This document shows, in pieces, positions 8,323 to 17,501 of a stretch of DNA of 64,000 nucleotides; position 1 is the stretch's first letter, and every line of letters starts with the position of its first letter. The notes under the pieces are model-generated. The model saw nothing but the letters and a program-made list of their open reading frames with translations. It did no database searches and was not told where the DNA came from. The translations under genes and the position numbers were made by a program. The stretch comes from Parvicella tangerina (GTDB taxonomy: Bacteria; Bacteroidota; Bacteroidia; Flavobacteriales_D; Parvicellaceae). The stretch lies in NCBI RefSeq assembly GCF_907165195.1, contig NZ_OU015584.1:1488001-1552000 (forward strand). The letters run 5' to 3'.

Positions 8323-11300
8323 TCAACTGTTCACCTTCGCCAATCTTTCCTCTCCAGTTGCTATGGCATCGTACAATACTTGCATAATTCGGGTTCTTGT
8401 ACTCAACGAAATGATTTGTCTGTTTTCCGCATCAGGAAATGTTCGATTACTTAAGAAGACAAATACTAATCCGGTTTCAGGGTCAGCCCAGGTTAATGTT
8501 CCTGTAAAGCCCGAATGTCCAAAGCTTGCATCAGAGGCACATCCAGAACATGTTGGGCCATTTCCGCCTCCTCTAACAGGTTTATCAAAACCAATTCCTC
8601 TTCGGTTGCGATTGATGTCGTAATAAGGAGAAGAAGTAAATTGCTTTACCACATTCTGATCAATGTATCTTTCTCCACCATACCTTCCGTACTGCATGAA
8701 CATTTGCATCATTACACCCAGATCGTTCGCATTAGCAAATAGTCCAGCATGTCCGCAAACACCACCGAGCATAGCCGCTCCTTGATCATGAACATCTGCG
8801 TGAATGATTTGATGTCTAAACGATTGGTCATCCTCTGTAGGCGGAATCCTTGAAATATCCCATTTATCTCGTGGTTTATAACCAATATTATCTAACCCGA
8901 GTGGCTTGTAGAAAGTTTGATCAACATATTGATCTTGAGTCATTCCGGTTTTTCGTTGAATGATCTCATTGAGGAAGTAATAGCCGAGATCACTATACAA
9001 GTATTTTTTTTTGCTACTCACATCCGTAGATAGAATACGTTGAAAAATAGAATCTCTAACACCATCATGAATGTAAAGATCCTCCGCTACTCGAAGATTA
9101 AAAAAATCGGTTTGCTTTATGGAATACAGCTCAATCTTAGGTTGTCCTTTATGCAGAGTTCTGATATAAAAAGGAATCCACGCTTTAAACCCGGCTTGGT
9201 GAGTCATCATTTGTTTTAGCGTGATGTCTTCGTAGTCGGTCGAGTCAACCATGTCGTGTAAATACTCATCGAGCGTGCTATCCACGTGCACTTGTCCTTC
9301 ATCCTGAAGTTTCATGATAGAAGCTGTGCTACTGGCAATTTTTGTAATACTCGCCAAATCGTAAATATCGGTTACTTCAACGGGTTTTGCATCTTTCTCG
9401 TAAGTATGTTTTCCGTATCCTTTGTATAGAAATACCTTACCATCTTTAGCTGCTAAGATCTGACATCCAGGAAAAACACCTTGGTCCAATCCCTCCTGAA
9501 CAATCTCATCAATTTTTACAAGGTCGGCATCTTTGATTCCTAGTTCTTCAGGTAGGGTATACTTCATCCGAATAGGAGATGTTGTTTTCAACCCGTGACC
9601 TGCTGTCCATTTATCACCTATGCTTACAGGGAGAACTCCCTGAGCAGTAATCCCTCCAAAGATCAATTGCGCAGAAAGTGATTCCGTTTCTTCTCGCTCC
9701 TCATAATTAATCACAATGGCATCCACTTTATCCGTGCAATCCATTTTTTCTAGACAATAGGGATTGCCCATCACATTCAAGATGATCGTTTTACTAGAGT
9801 CCATGGCTAGCAGATTGATGAAGTCATTCGTTTCTTTTGTAAACCCGAAGTTTTGATAGGGGCGTTGACTCATATCAAAGGTTGAAACGATCACTGTATT
9901 ATACCCTTTAAGTTCATCTACTTTTTGATTTGCTTGTTCATAAGATAGCTCACGAGGCATGTCAAACTTGGTAACAGAACAATACCGATCTACCATGCTA
10001 GAAAAGGTGTTCTCAGCACCAACTCCTATGTTTACCGTTGCGATCGTTTTGGTGCTCAAGTCTCTGATGGGGAGAAGTTCGTTATCATTTTTAATAACGG
10101 TTAACGCAGATTCAAATAATCGTTGGTTCAAATAAACAGCATCCTTTTGGTTCAGGTCTTCAACGAGGTCTTTTGTCTCAATAGGAGAGAATTTATTCAA
10201 TCCAACCCAATGTTTCGCTTGAAGGATTTTTTTACAATGAGCGTCAATTTCTTTTATGGAGATTTTCTTTTGATCAATAGCGCTTTTGATGGCAACAACA
10301 GCAGCTGGAACATTTTCGGGGAATAAGAGTACGTCATTTCCAGCCTCTAGCGCAGCTACTTCAAGTTGCCCTGGATCAAAATAGGCACTAACACCCCTCA
10401 TATTCAAAGCGTCCGTGAAGATCAAACCCTGAAAACCAAGATCTGTCTGTAAGAGATCCGTAACGACCTTTTTGGATAGGGTAGAAGCTCTGTTTGGTGT
10501 TTTGTCTAAACTCGGAATGTATAAGTGGGCTACCATCATGCTGGTCAAGCCACTGTCGATCATGTGCCTAAAAGGAACAAATTCAACGGTGTCCAATCGT
10601 TCTAGGTCATGACTGATGATAGGTAATGTTTTGTGCGAGTCAGCATCAGTATCCCCATGTCCAGGGAAATGTTTACCAGAAGTTAACAACTTTTGATCCT
10701 GCATGCCATTCATATAGGCAAGACTCTTCAATGTCACTTTTTGACGATCTTCACCAAAAGACCGATAATTGATCACTGGATTGTCAGGGTTGTTATTGAT
10801 GTCGGCAACTGGCGCAAAATTGATGTGAATGCCCATTCGTTGACATTGCTCTGCAACTTGTTTTCCCATCGCATAGATCAAGTCGTTATCCTGAATAGCA
10901 CCAAGCGTCATTTGTTTGGGGTATTTGATGGTGCTGTCTAATCGCATGGCTAAGCCCCATTCACCATCAATCCCGATCATCAAAGGTATTTTGCTCTTTG
11001 CTTGAAAATGATTCGTCATCTCCACCTGTTTGGTCGGAGAGCCTTGAAAAAATATTAAACCGCCAATGTGATAGTTTTCGATCAGAGAATCCAAATCCTG
11101 CTGATGTGCTTCGTCCCGATTAGAATAAGCAGCTACCATAAATAACTGGCCGATCTTTTCTTCCAGAGACATGGTTTGTAAAATGCTATCTGCCCAGGCT
11201 TCAGACTGTTCATTCATAAAAGCAGGAGCTGAAACACTTTTTGCCTTTTTATCTTTCTTTTCTGTGGAGCTGTCTGGTTCATTAAAGAATAAAAAACCCG

Positions 11301-11349
11301 AAAACACGGTGAATGATAATAGGGCTATGGAGAAAAAGACTTGCCTCAT
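8323..11349 (-). CDS. GH3 beta-N-acetylhexosaminidase-like / beta-lactamase-fold fusion protein
   Basis: About 1008 residues from the ATG at 11349, which gives a hydrophobic export signal or anchor (MRQVFFSIALLSFTVFSGF); an in-frame ATG at 11379 would add ten residues. The N-terminal half is a NagZ-type glycoside hydrolase family 3 domain (GIDGEWGLAMRL, GKHFPGHGDTDADSHKTLP, and LIFTDALNMRG with the nucleophile Asp). A GH3 C-terminal domain follows, then a class C beta-lactamase/serine hydrolase domain with SITK (SxxK) and a YSD motif at the YxN position. The two-enzyme fusion is known in Bacteroidota and fits peptidoglycan recycling or remodelling in the periplasm: removal of N-acetylglucosamine plus a serine peptidase/esterase activity. 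The partner activities are inferred. Confidence 0.93.
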   Translation of the reverse strand: MRQVFFSIALLSFTVFSGFLFFNEPDSSTEKKDKKAKSVSAPAFMNEQSEAWADSILQTMSLEEKIGQLFMVAAYSNRDEAHQQDLDSLIENYHIGGLIFFQGSPTKQVEMTNHFQAKSKIPLMIGIDGEWGLAMRLDSTIKYPKQMTLGAIQDNDLIYAMGKQVAEQCQRMGIHINFAPVADINNNPDNPVINYRSFGEDRQKVTLKSLAYMNGMQDQKLLTSGKHFPGHGDTDADSHKTLPIISHDLERLDTVEFVPFRHMIDSGLTSMMVAHLYIPSLDKTPNRASTLSKKVVTDLLQTDLGFQGLIFTDALNMRGVSAYFDPGQLEVAALEAGNDVLLFPENVPAAVVAIKSAIDQKKISIKEIDAHCKKILQAKHWVGLNKFSPIETKDLVEDLNQKDAVYLNQRLFESALTVIKNDNELLPIRDLSTKTIATVNIGVGAENTFSSMVDRYCSVTKFDMPRELSYEQANQKVDELKGYNTVIVSTFDMSQRPYQNFGFTKETNDFINLLAMDSSKTIILNVMGNPYCLEKMDCTDKVDAIVINYEEREETESLSAQLIFGGITAQGVLPVSIGDKWTAGHGLKTTSPIRMKYTLPEELGIKDADLVKIDEIVQEGLDQGVFPGCQILAAKDGKVFLYKGYGKHTYEKDAKPVEVTDIYDLASITKIASSTASIMKLQDEGQVHVDSTLDEYLHDMVDSTDYEDITLKQMMTHQAGFKAWIPFYIRTLHKGQPKIELYSIKQTDFFNLRVAEDLYIHDGVRDSIFQRILSTDVSSKKKYLYSDLGYYFLNEIIQRKTGMTQDQYVDQTFYKPLGLDNIGYKPRDKWDISRIPPTEDDQSFRHQIIHADVHDQGAAMLGGVCGHAGLFANANDLGVMMQMFMQYGRYGGERYIDQNVVKQFTSSPYYDINRNRRGIGFDKPVRGGGNGPTCSGCASDASFGHSGFTGTLTWADPETGLVFVFLSNRTFPDAENRQIISLSTRTRIMQVLYDAIATGEERLAKVNS

Positions 11350-11548
11350 AAAACGTTGTATACAATTGGTAACTTCCATAAAAGTAAAAGTATTGTAAGC
11401 TTGATGTTGGGTTGTTTTCTTGAATTATCCACGTTTTTTTGTGTATTCCCTTAGTGATAAGCAAGAACAATTCCGAAATTAAAGATCGCTAAATACCTTT
11501 AACTCTGTATGCACAGATTATTATGCGTTCGCAAGAAATGATTTGACG

Positions 11549-12238
11549 TTAATCGAGTTCAGGAAGACCTACGTAATGATCTGGGGTAACCAGACCAGAT
11601 TTCACCGCCAGCATTACGAGACCAGCCGTGTTGTTGATGCCCAATTTCTTCATGATGTTTTTACGATGCGTGTTCACCGTGTGATTACTAATGTAAAGCA
11701 ATGCAGCGATTTGAGCATTTGTATAGCCTTCAGCAATCATTTTAATGATTTCCAATTCACGATCAGAGAGGGATACCGGATCGCAGGATAACGCTTCTTT
11801 TTCAATATTGTCAACATCTACATTCTCGTTGCGCATTTGTTCCATCAAATCGCCACAGAAGAACTGATTCCCCTTTGCGGTTTCTTTTATAGCATCTACA
11901 ATCTCGGTAGCCGAACACTCTTTCTTAACATAGCTCTTAATACCGTGTCGAATTCCTTTAAGAACCACTCCTCCTGATTTTTCTCCCGTAATGCCCACAA
12001 AATGAACGTTTCGGTTGTTGAATTTCACCTGTTCAATAACATCTATAGAGAAATTCTTAGCATGATAGTCGAAGAGCACTACATCATAGGGCTTGTTTTC
12101 ACAGAATTCAATGAGTTCGTCATTTGAGTTCGCAATGAACGCAATATTAATATCAGGCACATTTGCTAAAATATGTCGAATGCCAAACTGAAAAAGTTCA
12201 CTACTATCTGCTATGATCAAATTGATGGGCTGTTCCAT
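11549..12238 (-). CDS. LuxR-type response regulator
   Basis: 229 residues from the ATG at 12238, where the receiver domain begins (MEQPINLIIADSS); 21 further upstream codons are open but lack receiver similarity. The receiver has the phosphoacceptor Asp in VVLFDYHA and the Lys in YVKKE. The C-terminal LuxR helix-turn-helix is clear: LSDRELEIIKMIAEGYTN and ISNHTVNTHRKNIMKKLGI. One member of the usual acidic pair is replaced by Ser (IADSS rather than IADD), which may alter Mg2+ binding. It is a cytoplasmic transcription regulator and a plausible partner of the HisKA_2 kinase two genes away on the same strand. Confidence 0.92.
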   Translation of the reverse strand: MEQPINLIIADSSELFQFGIRHILANVPDINIAFIANSNDELIEFCENKPYDVVLFDYHAKNFSIDVIEQVKFNNRNVHFVGITGEKSGGVVLKGIRHGIKSYVKKECSATEIVDAIKETAKGNQFFCGDLMEQMRNENVDVDNIEKEALSCDPVSLSDRELEIIKMIAEGYTNAQIAALLYISNHTVNTHRKNIMKKLGINNTAGLVMLAVKSGLVTPDHYVGLPELD

Positions 12239-12778
12239 TTGCGAGACAAATTTATTTATAAAGTTTCTAAATAATGAGTTTTGATGGATGATTTTTGTCA
12301 TTCTTTTGACACATTCGTGCCTAGAGATTGATTAAGAAGTCTAGTTTGATCAACGGTATATGCTCTAATAACTATCTATTAACTATTAATAAATTAGATG
12401 AACCTTTTTTCCATTAGCCCCTAGCCAAAGGTTTTTTGCCTTGTCACGCCTGCCAGAGGCACTAGAAGGGAGGTGTCACATAGTGATGGAGGAGTAACCA
12501 CAACTTCCCAGATCAAACCCCACCATCCACCAAACGATATAAACGGTAATACATTAACCTCGTTGGATGAGAAATGATTAGCAAAAGAATTTAGAAAATA
12601 GAAGTGACTATTTAAAAAGTGGACTACCAAAAACAGGAAAAAGAACTAGCGCCAATTCAATAGCTCTTGGTCTTTAGATGTGTAAAATTCATCTAAAATG
12701 TAGTTAAATAATACCGCTCAAAACATGGGGCGGTTGGATATTTTGTTACATTCGTTCGTTATTTTAATCACACGAATT
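12239..12778. other. 540-bp intergenic region without a recognised gene
   Basis: I see no convincing protein gene or known RNA between the LuxR-type regulator and the dehydrogenase. The middle part, about 12415-12540, is noticeably richer in G+C than its surroundings and holds a short inverted repeat (TGCC-AGA-GGCA near 12450). It resembles the debris of an intergenic repeat. The ends are A+T-rich and presumably hold the two divergent promoters. Confidence 0.4.
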
Positions 12779-14014
12779 ATGATGAAGGATTTATTGGATA
12801 AGTTTGAGAATAAACGCCCTGAAATTGTCTTTGAATGGAAAGATGCAGAAACAGAGGCAGAAGGTTGGGTAGTAATCAATTCCCTCAGAGGAGGTGCTGC
12901 TGGAGGTGGAACGAGAATGAGAGAAGGATTGGACAAAAGAGAAGTAGAGTCGTTAGCGAAAACGATGGAGGTGAAATTTACAGTGTCTGGACCTCCTATT
13001 GGAGGAGCAAAATCTGGAATTAACTTTGATCCAAATGACCCTCGAAAAAAAGGAGTTTTAGAAAGATGGTATGCGGCCGTTACCCCTTTGCTTAAACATT
13101 ATTATGGTACTGGTGGTGATTTGAATGTGGATGAGATCCATGAGGTGATTCCAATTACAGAAGATTGTGGTGTCTGGCATCCTCAGGAAGGTGTTTTTAA
13201 TGGACATTTTCAGCCTCGTGAAGCACAAAAGATCAATAGAATCGGACAGTTGAGACAAGGAGTGATCAAAGTGATTGAAAGTGATGTGTATAGTCCAGAT
13301 GTCAATAGAAAATATGTCGTAGCTGATATGATTACCGGATATGGTGTGGCTGAATCGGTGAGACATTATTACAGGATTTATGGCGGAGAATTGAAAGGAA
13401 AACGAGTAATTGTGCAAGGTTGGGGGAATGTGGGTTCTGCAGGAGCTTATTATTTAGCACAGAGTGGAGCGATCATCGTTGGAATTATTGATAGAGTTGG
13501 CGGGTTGATTAAAGAGGAAGGTTTTACGCTGGACGAGATCAGACAACTCTTCCTGGATAAAGACGGTAATAAGTTAAACGCAGAGAAGATGTTGCCGTTT
13601 GAAGAGGTCAACAAGAGAATTTGGGATGTCCCAGCTGAAGTGTTTATTCCGTGTGCTGCATCCAGATTGATCACAAAAGATCAGGTAGATAGAATGGTGA
13701 ATGCCGGTATGGAGGTGATCGCAGCAGGTGCTAATGTTCCTTTTGCGGATCCTGAGATTTTTTTCGGACCAATAGCGGATTATGCAGACAACCGCATCAG
13801 CGTAATTCCTGATTTTATTTCAAATTGTGGAATGGCCAGAGTTTTTGCGTATCTGATGTCAACAGATTTAGGTGATGTGCTTTATGATGAATTAATCTTC
13901 AAGGATACATCCGATACGATTGAAAGAGCATTGATCAAAGCGCATGAAAAGTCAAGCGAAAAGACCAAGATCGCAAAGACAGCATTTGAAATAGCACTTA
14001 ACCTGTTGGTTTAA
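12779..14014 (+). CDS. Glu/Leu/Phe/Val dehydrogenase family protein
   Basis: About 411 residues from the tandem ATGs at 12779/12782; an in-frame ATG at 12725 would add a hydrophobic stretch that does not belong to the fold. Motifs: PPIGGAKSGINFDP, the active-site Lys loop (GGGKGG in classical enzymes, here GGAKSG); GTGGDLNVDE; the Rossmann motif VQGWGNVGSAG; and PDFISNCGMARVFAY. It should be a cytoplasmic NAD(P)-dependent amino-acid dehydrogenase. The loop differs from the second dehydrogenase of this window (27397-28680), so the two are probably of different subfamilies and substrates. Substrate not determined. Confidence 0.85.
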   Translation: MMKDLLDKFENKRPEIVFEWKDAETEAEGWVVINSLRGGAAGGGTRMREGLDKREVESLAKTMEVKFTVSGPPIGGAKSGINFDPNDPRKKGVLERWYAAVTPLLKHYYGTGGDLNVDEIHEVIPITEDCGVWHPQEGVFNGHFQPREAQKINRIGQLRQGVIKVIESDVYSPDVNRKYVVADMITGYGVAESVRHYYRIYGGELKGKRVIVQGWGNVGSAGAYYLAQSGAIIVGIIDRVGGLIKEEGFTLDEIRQLFLDKDGNKLNAEKMLPFEEVNKRIWDVPAEVFIPCAASRLITKDQVDRMVNAGMEVIAAGANVPFADPEIFFGPIADYADNRISVIPDFISNCGMARVFAYLMSTDLGDVLYDELIFKDTSDTIERALIKAHEKSSEKTKIAKTAFEIALNLLV

Positions 14015-14078
14015 GGGTATTAACAATAGGCTTTTTAAAATTGAAACTTTTGCAATTAACTCCCCCTTGAATATTAAT

Positions 14079-14086
14079 TAGATTTG
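14079..14086 (+). promoter_or_regulatory. Candidate Bacteroidota -7 element upstream of nhaD
   Basis: TAGATTTG fits TAnnTTTG and lies 39 bases before the nhaD start. No TTTG was found at the expected spacing upstream, so only the -7 half is supported. Confidence 0.35.
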
Positions 14087-14125
14087 TAATGATTTTGAGT
14101 AGTAGACTCAATAACAACTAGGAAA

Positions 14126-15511
14126 ATGGAAGTAGTAATAGTATTAGTTTTTGTGCTGGGATATCTTGCAATCACGCTTGAGCACAACCTGAAAATTGAC
14201 AAGCTGGTACCAGCTCTGTTGATGATGGCAATAGCTTGGATCTTGTTAGCGTTTGGAATTGATGGGTTTGAGACATGGTTCGATTCGCATCATAGTGCCT
14301 TACTCGATGGCCAGAAACTTCACGATGGAACGGTAATGCCCGATTTCTCTGCACTAGGGCATGAGGCTCGATTAGAAACACTTCACGGAACCTTGTTACA
14401 TCATTTTGGGAAGACATCAGAGATTTTGTTCTTCCTGGTTGGGGCAATGACAATCGTGGAAATTATTGATCATTTTGATGGGTTTGAAACAATTAAAAGT
14501 TTCGTTAAGACCAATAGCAAAAAGTCATTATTATGGATTGTTTGTATCCTCGGTTTTATCCTGTCTGCAATCATCGATAACCTAACAGCAACTATTGTGT
14601 TGATTACTGTTTTAAGAAAACTGGTTCCTGATGCCAAATTGAGAATGTGGTATGCAGGTTTGATCATTGTGGCAGCAAATGCTGGTGGAGCATGGTCTCC
14701 TATTGGAGATGTTACGACAACGATGCTTTGGATGAATGGTAAGGTTTCAGCAACTGGTTTGATGGAATATCTGATCGTTCCTTCGGTGATATGTATGGTG
14801 CTTCCAACTTTTATAGCAACTGTTCTCCCCGTTTTTAAAGGAGATTTTGAGCCTGGAGAGGCTGAAGGTAAAGTGAATCCAAGAGGCCCAATGATGATGT
14901 ATCTGGGACTATTCTTGATTGTTCTGGTTCCTGTAATCAAAACATTCACGCACCTTCCTCCCTATGTTGGAATGATGTTTTCGCTAGGTTTCTTTTCGCT
15001 AGTAGCCGAAATTGTTAGTAACAGACAATTTAGCTTAAGCAATCCAAACGGTATGCCTGACACGCACGGAGGTCATGCGAACAGCCCGACCTTTAAAGCA
15101 CTGTCTAGAATTGAAATGCCGTCAATACTTTTCTTCTTAGGAATTTTGATGACGGTTGCGGCCCTGGAGTCGCTTGGCCTCATTTATAACTTTGGAACGG
15201 CCGTTAATGAATCCATGAATACCAATCTGTTCGTATCTCTATTGGGAGCCGGTTCTGCAGTTGTAGATAACGTTCCTTTGGTAGCTGCGAGTATGGGAAT
15301 GTTCCAGTTAGAAATGGATCACGAGATTTGGCACTTCATTGCTTACGCAGCAGGTACAGGTGGTAGCATGCTGATCATTGGCTCTGCAGCAGGAGTTGTT
15401 GCAATGGGAATGGAAAAGATATCTTTCTTCTGGTACTTGAAAAATATAGCTTGGTTGGCCTTGATCGGATACCTCGCAGGAGCGGGAGTATTCTTGGCTT
15501 TCTTCAGCTAG
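14126..15511 (+). CDS. nhaD: Sodium:proton antiporter, NhaD family
   Basis: 461 residues with about 11-13 hydrophobic segments, beginning VVIVLVFVLGYLAITLEHNL. The family-typical stretches SAIIDNLTATIVLITVLRKL and WSPIGDVTTTMLWM are present, as is a second half ending GSAVVDNVPLVAASMG and GTGGSMLIIGSAAGVVAMG. NhaD exchanges internal Na+ (or Li+) for H+ at the cytoplasmic membrane and is common in marine and alkaliphilic bacteria. It stands between the dehydrogenase and exbB genes on the same strand, with 46 bases before exbB. Confidence 0.95.
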   Translation: MEVVIVLVFVLGYLAITLEHNLKIDKLVPALLMMAIAWILLAFGIDGFETWFDSHHSALLDGQKLHDGTVMPDFSALGHEARLETLHGTLLHHFGKTSEILFFLVGAMTIVEIIDHFDGFETIKSFVKTNSKKSLLWIVCILGFILSAIIDNLTATIVLITVLRKLVPDAKLRMWYAGLIIVAANAGGAWSPIGDVTTTMLWMNGKVSATGLMEYLIVPSVICMVLPTFIATVLPVFKGDFEPGEAEGKVNPRGPMMMYLGLFLIVLVPVIKTFTHLPPYVGMMFSLGFFSLVAEIVSNRQFSLSNPNGMPDTHGGHANSPTFKALSRIEMPSILFFLGILMTVAALESLGLIYNFGTAVNESMNTNLFVSLLGAGSAVVDNVPLVAASMGMFQLEMDHEIWHFIAYAAGTGGSMLIIGSAAGVVAMGMEKISFFWYLKNIAWLALIGYLAGAGVFLAFFS

Positions 15512-15557
15512 AAGTAACAAACAAACAAAAAAGTAGTTATTAAGTAAAATAAGACAC

Positions 15558-16283
15558 ATGAACATCTTTCAATTTGTAAATATTCAATTAGAGACCACAA
15601 CAACAGCGGCAAAAGAAACGGGAGAAACCGTGTCAAGAAGCTACTCAGATCTGATCTTGGGATATGACCCTTCTACAGGTGAATATAGTTTGTCCAATTT
15701 GATCGTTATGCTGATTCTGATGGTCTTGTTAGGAGTAACAATTTTTATCTTCATTGAACGATTTTTAACCATTCGAAAGTCACTCCAGGGAGAACAAGAT
15801 TTTATGCGTCAGGTAAAAAGTTACGTAGAAGACGGAAAGTTAGATGCAGCGGTTCAACTATGTCGATCTACCGATAACCCTGTGGCTAGAATGGTAGAAA
15901 AAGGAATCCTAAGAATTGGGAAGCCAATGGATGATATCGCAACTTCTGTAGAGAATGTTGCAAAAATGGAAGTGTATAGTCTGGAAGCTAGAATGTCTGT
16001 TTTGGCAACGATATCAGGTGTGGCACCAATGTTAGGAATGTTGGGAACAGTACTCGGTATGGTAGGAACACTGGCAGCAATGGCAGCGACAGGAAGTCCG
16101 AGTATTCAGGATATTTCTGGTGGTATTTATGAAGCAATGGTAACCACTATTGGTGGATTGGTTGTTGGGATCTTGGCTTATGTATCATACAATTATCTTG
16201 TCAGTAAAGTTGAAAAGGTGATCCAGAAAATGGAAGGTGGTTCAATGGAGTTCCTGGATATTTTAGAGGCACCTGGAAAATAA
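15558..16283 (+). CDS. exbB: MotA/TolQ/ExbB proton channel family protein
   Basis: 241 residues. A long N-terminal segment precedes the first membrane helix (LSNLIVMLILMVLLGVTIFI, about 50-70). After a cytoplasmic loop (AAVQLCRSTDNPVARMVEKGI) come two further helices in the conserved region VLATISGVAPMLGMLGTVLGMVG and TTIGGLVVGILAYVSYNYL. With ExbD it forms the proton-driven inner-membrane motor that energises TonB. It is the first gene of an exbB-exbD-tonB-folC run, with 6 bases to exbD. Confidence 0.93.
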   Translation: MNIFQFVNIQLETTTTAAKETGETVSRSYSDLILGYDPSTGEYSLSNLIVMLILMVLLGVTIFIFIERFLTIRKSLQGEQDFMRQVKSYVEDGKLDAAVQLCRSTDNPVARMVEKGILRIGKPMDDIATSVENVAKMEVYSLEARMSVLATISGVAPMLGMLGTVLGMVGTLAAMAATGSPSIQDISGGIYEAMVTTIGGLVVGILAYVSYNYLVSKVEKVIQKMEGGSMEFLDILEAPGK

Positions 16284-16289
16284 TTCATT

Positions 16290-16694
16290 ATGAGAAACTT
16301 AAGATCAAACAATAAAATAAAAGCAGAAGGCGGAACTTCGGCAATGACCGATTTGGTCTTCCTATTGCTGATCTTTTTTATCATTCTAACCACATTGATT
16401 TCTCCTCCAAACATTGAGTTGGAGTTACCTTCTGCAAACCCCACAAAACCAGATGAAAAACCAGAAGTGGTGAAGGTTTCTGTAGCAGCTGATAATCAAT
16501 TCTATGTAGGAGATGAAGGAAACCTCGTAACAAAGGAAGAACTAGAGTCTACGATTATGAATCAAGTGTTGATGACTGGGGATAGCATCGTTGAATTAAG
16601 TGGAGATAAGACCTCTAGTTGGGAGTCTAATGTGGCAGTCATCGACATCGCTAAGAAGAATCAACTCAAGATTGTGATCAAAACAAAGTTGTAA
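16290..16694 (+). CDS. exbD: Biopolymer transporter ExbD/TolR family protein
   Basis: 134 residues. A single N-terminal membrane helix contains the conserved Asp in MTDLVFLLLIFFIILTTLI, followed by a periplasmic domain with VKVSVAADNQFYVGDEG. It partners ExbB in the proton channel. It is translated just after exbB (6 bases) and before tonB (57 bases). Confidence 0.93.
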   Translation: MRNLRSNNKIKAEGGTSAMTDLVFLLLIFFIILTTLISPPNIELELPSANPTKPDEKPEVVKVSVAADNQFYVGDEGNLVTKEELESTIMNQVLMTGDSIVELSGDKTSSWESNVAVIDIAKKNQLKIVIKTKL

Positions 16695-16751
16695 GTGAAC
16701 CTTTTTTCGGTTTTCGTGTAACATTTAGTTGAAATCAAAGTATAAAATGTC

Positions 16752-17501
16752 ATGATTCGAGGAATAAATCCAAAATACAACCGTACAGGAAAGATTACCG
16801 GAGCAACAGTGGTTATTTTATTGTTGTTTCTTTCATTTATGTTTGACGTTGATCCGCCAATGCTCGTGGTGGATGATAAAGAAGAAGAAGAGGTTGTGGC
16901 GATCATCGACTATTCAAATGCAGGTGGTGGAAGTTCTGGAGGAAGTGAAAAACCTGCTGAAAAGCCGCAAGAAGATGCTGCGCCAGATAAACCTAATACT
17001 CCTGAAGATCCAGAACCAGAGCAAACTACTCAAGTAGAGGAGTCTCCTGTTCAATCTAACCCAAGTGAGAATTCGAGTGAATCTGATGGAGAAGGTTCTT
17101 CGCAGACACCTGCACATGACTTTGGAGGACTATTCAACGGCTCTGGAGGTGGTGAAGATGGAGGAGAAGGTGGTGGAACTGGTGATGATGGCGTAGGTCC
17201 TGGTGATGGTCCTGGAATTGGAACAGGAGTTGGTGACGGTAAAGGTAGAATAGTAGTTGAAGAACCTCACATTACGAACCCCGTTCAAGACGAGGGTAGG
17301 GTAATGCTTGAGCTAATCATTGATAGAAGTGGTAACGTGACTTCTGTGAAAGTATTGAAATCACATTCCTTGACCACAACAACAAACCCTGCGCACTTCG
17401 AAGCAGCTAAAAATGCTGCCTGGAAATGGAAGTTCAACGAAGATCCAGATGGTGAAGCAAAGCAGAAGCTCTTCAAATCAATCAACTTTACGCTTGACTA
17501 A
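16752..17501 (+). CDS. tonB: Energy transducer TonB
   Basis: 249 residues: an N-terminal membrane anchor (ATVVILLLFLSFMF, about 18-32), an acidic and Pro-rich periplasmic linker (EKPAEKPQEDAAPDKP), a Gly-rich stretch (GGGEDGGEGGGTGDDG), and a C-terminal TonB_C domain with GRVMLELIIDRSGNVTSVKV. It carries energy from ExbBD to outer-membrane TonB-dependent or TolA-like partners. Its stop codon overlaps the folC start by one base (TAATG), so the four genes are probably one transcript. Confidence 0.9.
   Translation: MIRGINPKYNRTGKITGATVVILLLFLSFMFDVDPPMLVVDDKEEEEVVAIIDYSNAGGGSSGGSEKPAEKPQEDAAPDKPNTPEDPEPEQTTQVEESPVQSNPSENSSESDGEGSSQTPAHDFGGLFNGSGGGEDGGEGGGTGDDGVGPGDGPGIGTGVGDGKGRIVVEEPHITNPVQDEGRVMLELIIDRSGNVTSVKVLKSHSLTTTTNPAHFEAAKNAAWKWKFNEDPDGEAKQKLFKSINFTLD

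Noticed and set aside
8294-8742. Plus-strand frames opposite the GH3 fusion gene
   Set aside because: They are antisense shadows of a well-supported coding region.
12400-12560. Possible structured RNA (6S, SRP, RNase P or tmRNA) in the G+C-rich patch
   Set aside because: No core motif of any of these RNAs could be matched on either strand; only short inverted repeats were found.
12421-12630. Open frame of 69 codons on the minus strand in the gap after the LuxR-type regulator
   Set aside because: The translation has no domain-like pattern, starts in A+T-rich spacer and ends in repeat-like DNA; no supporting neighbour or start context.
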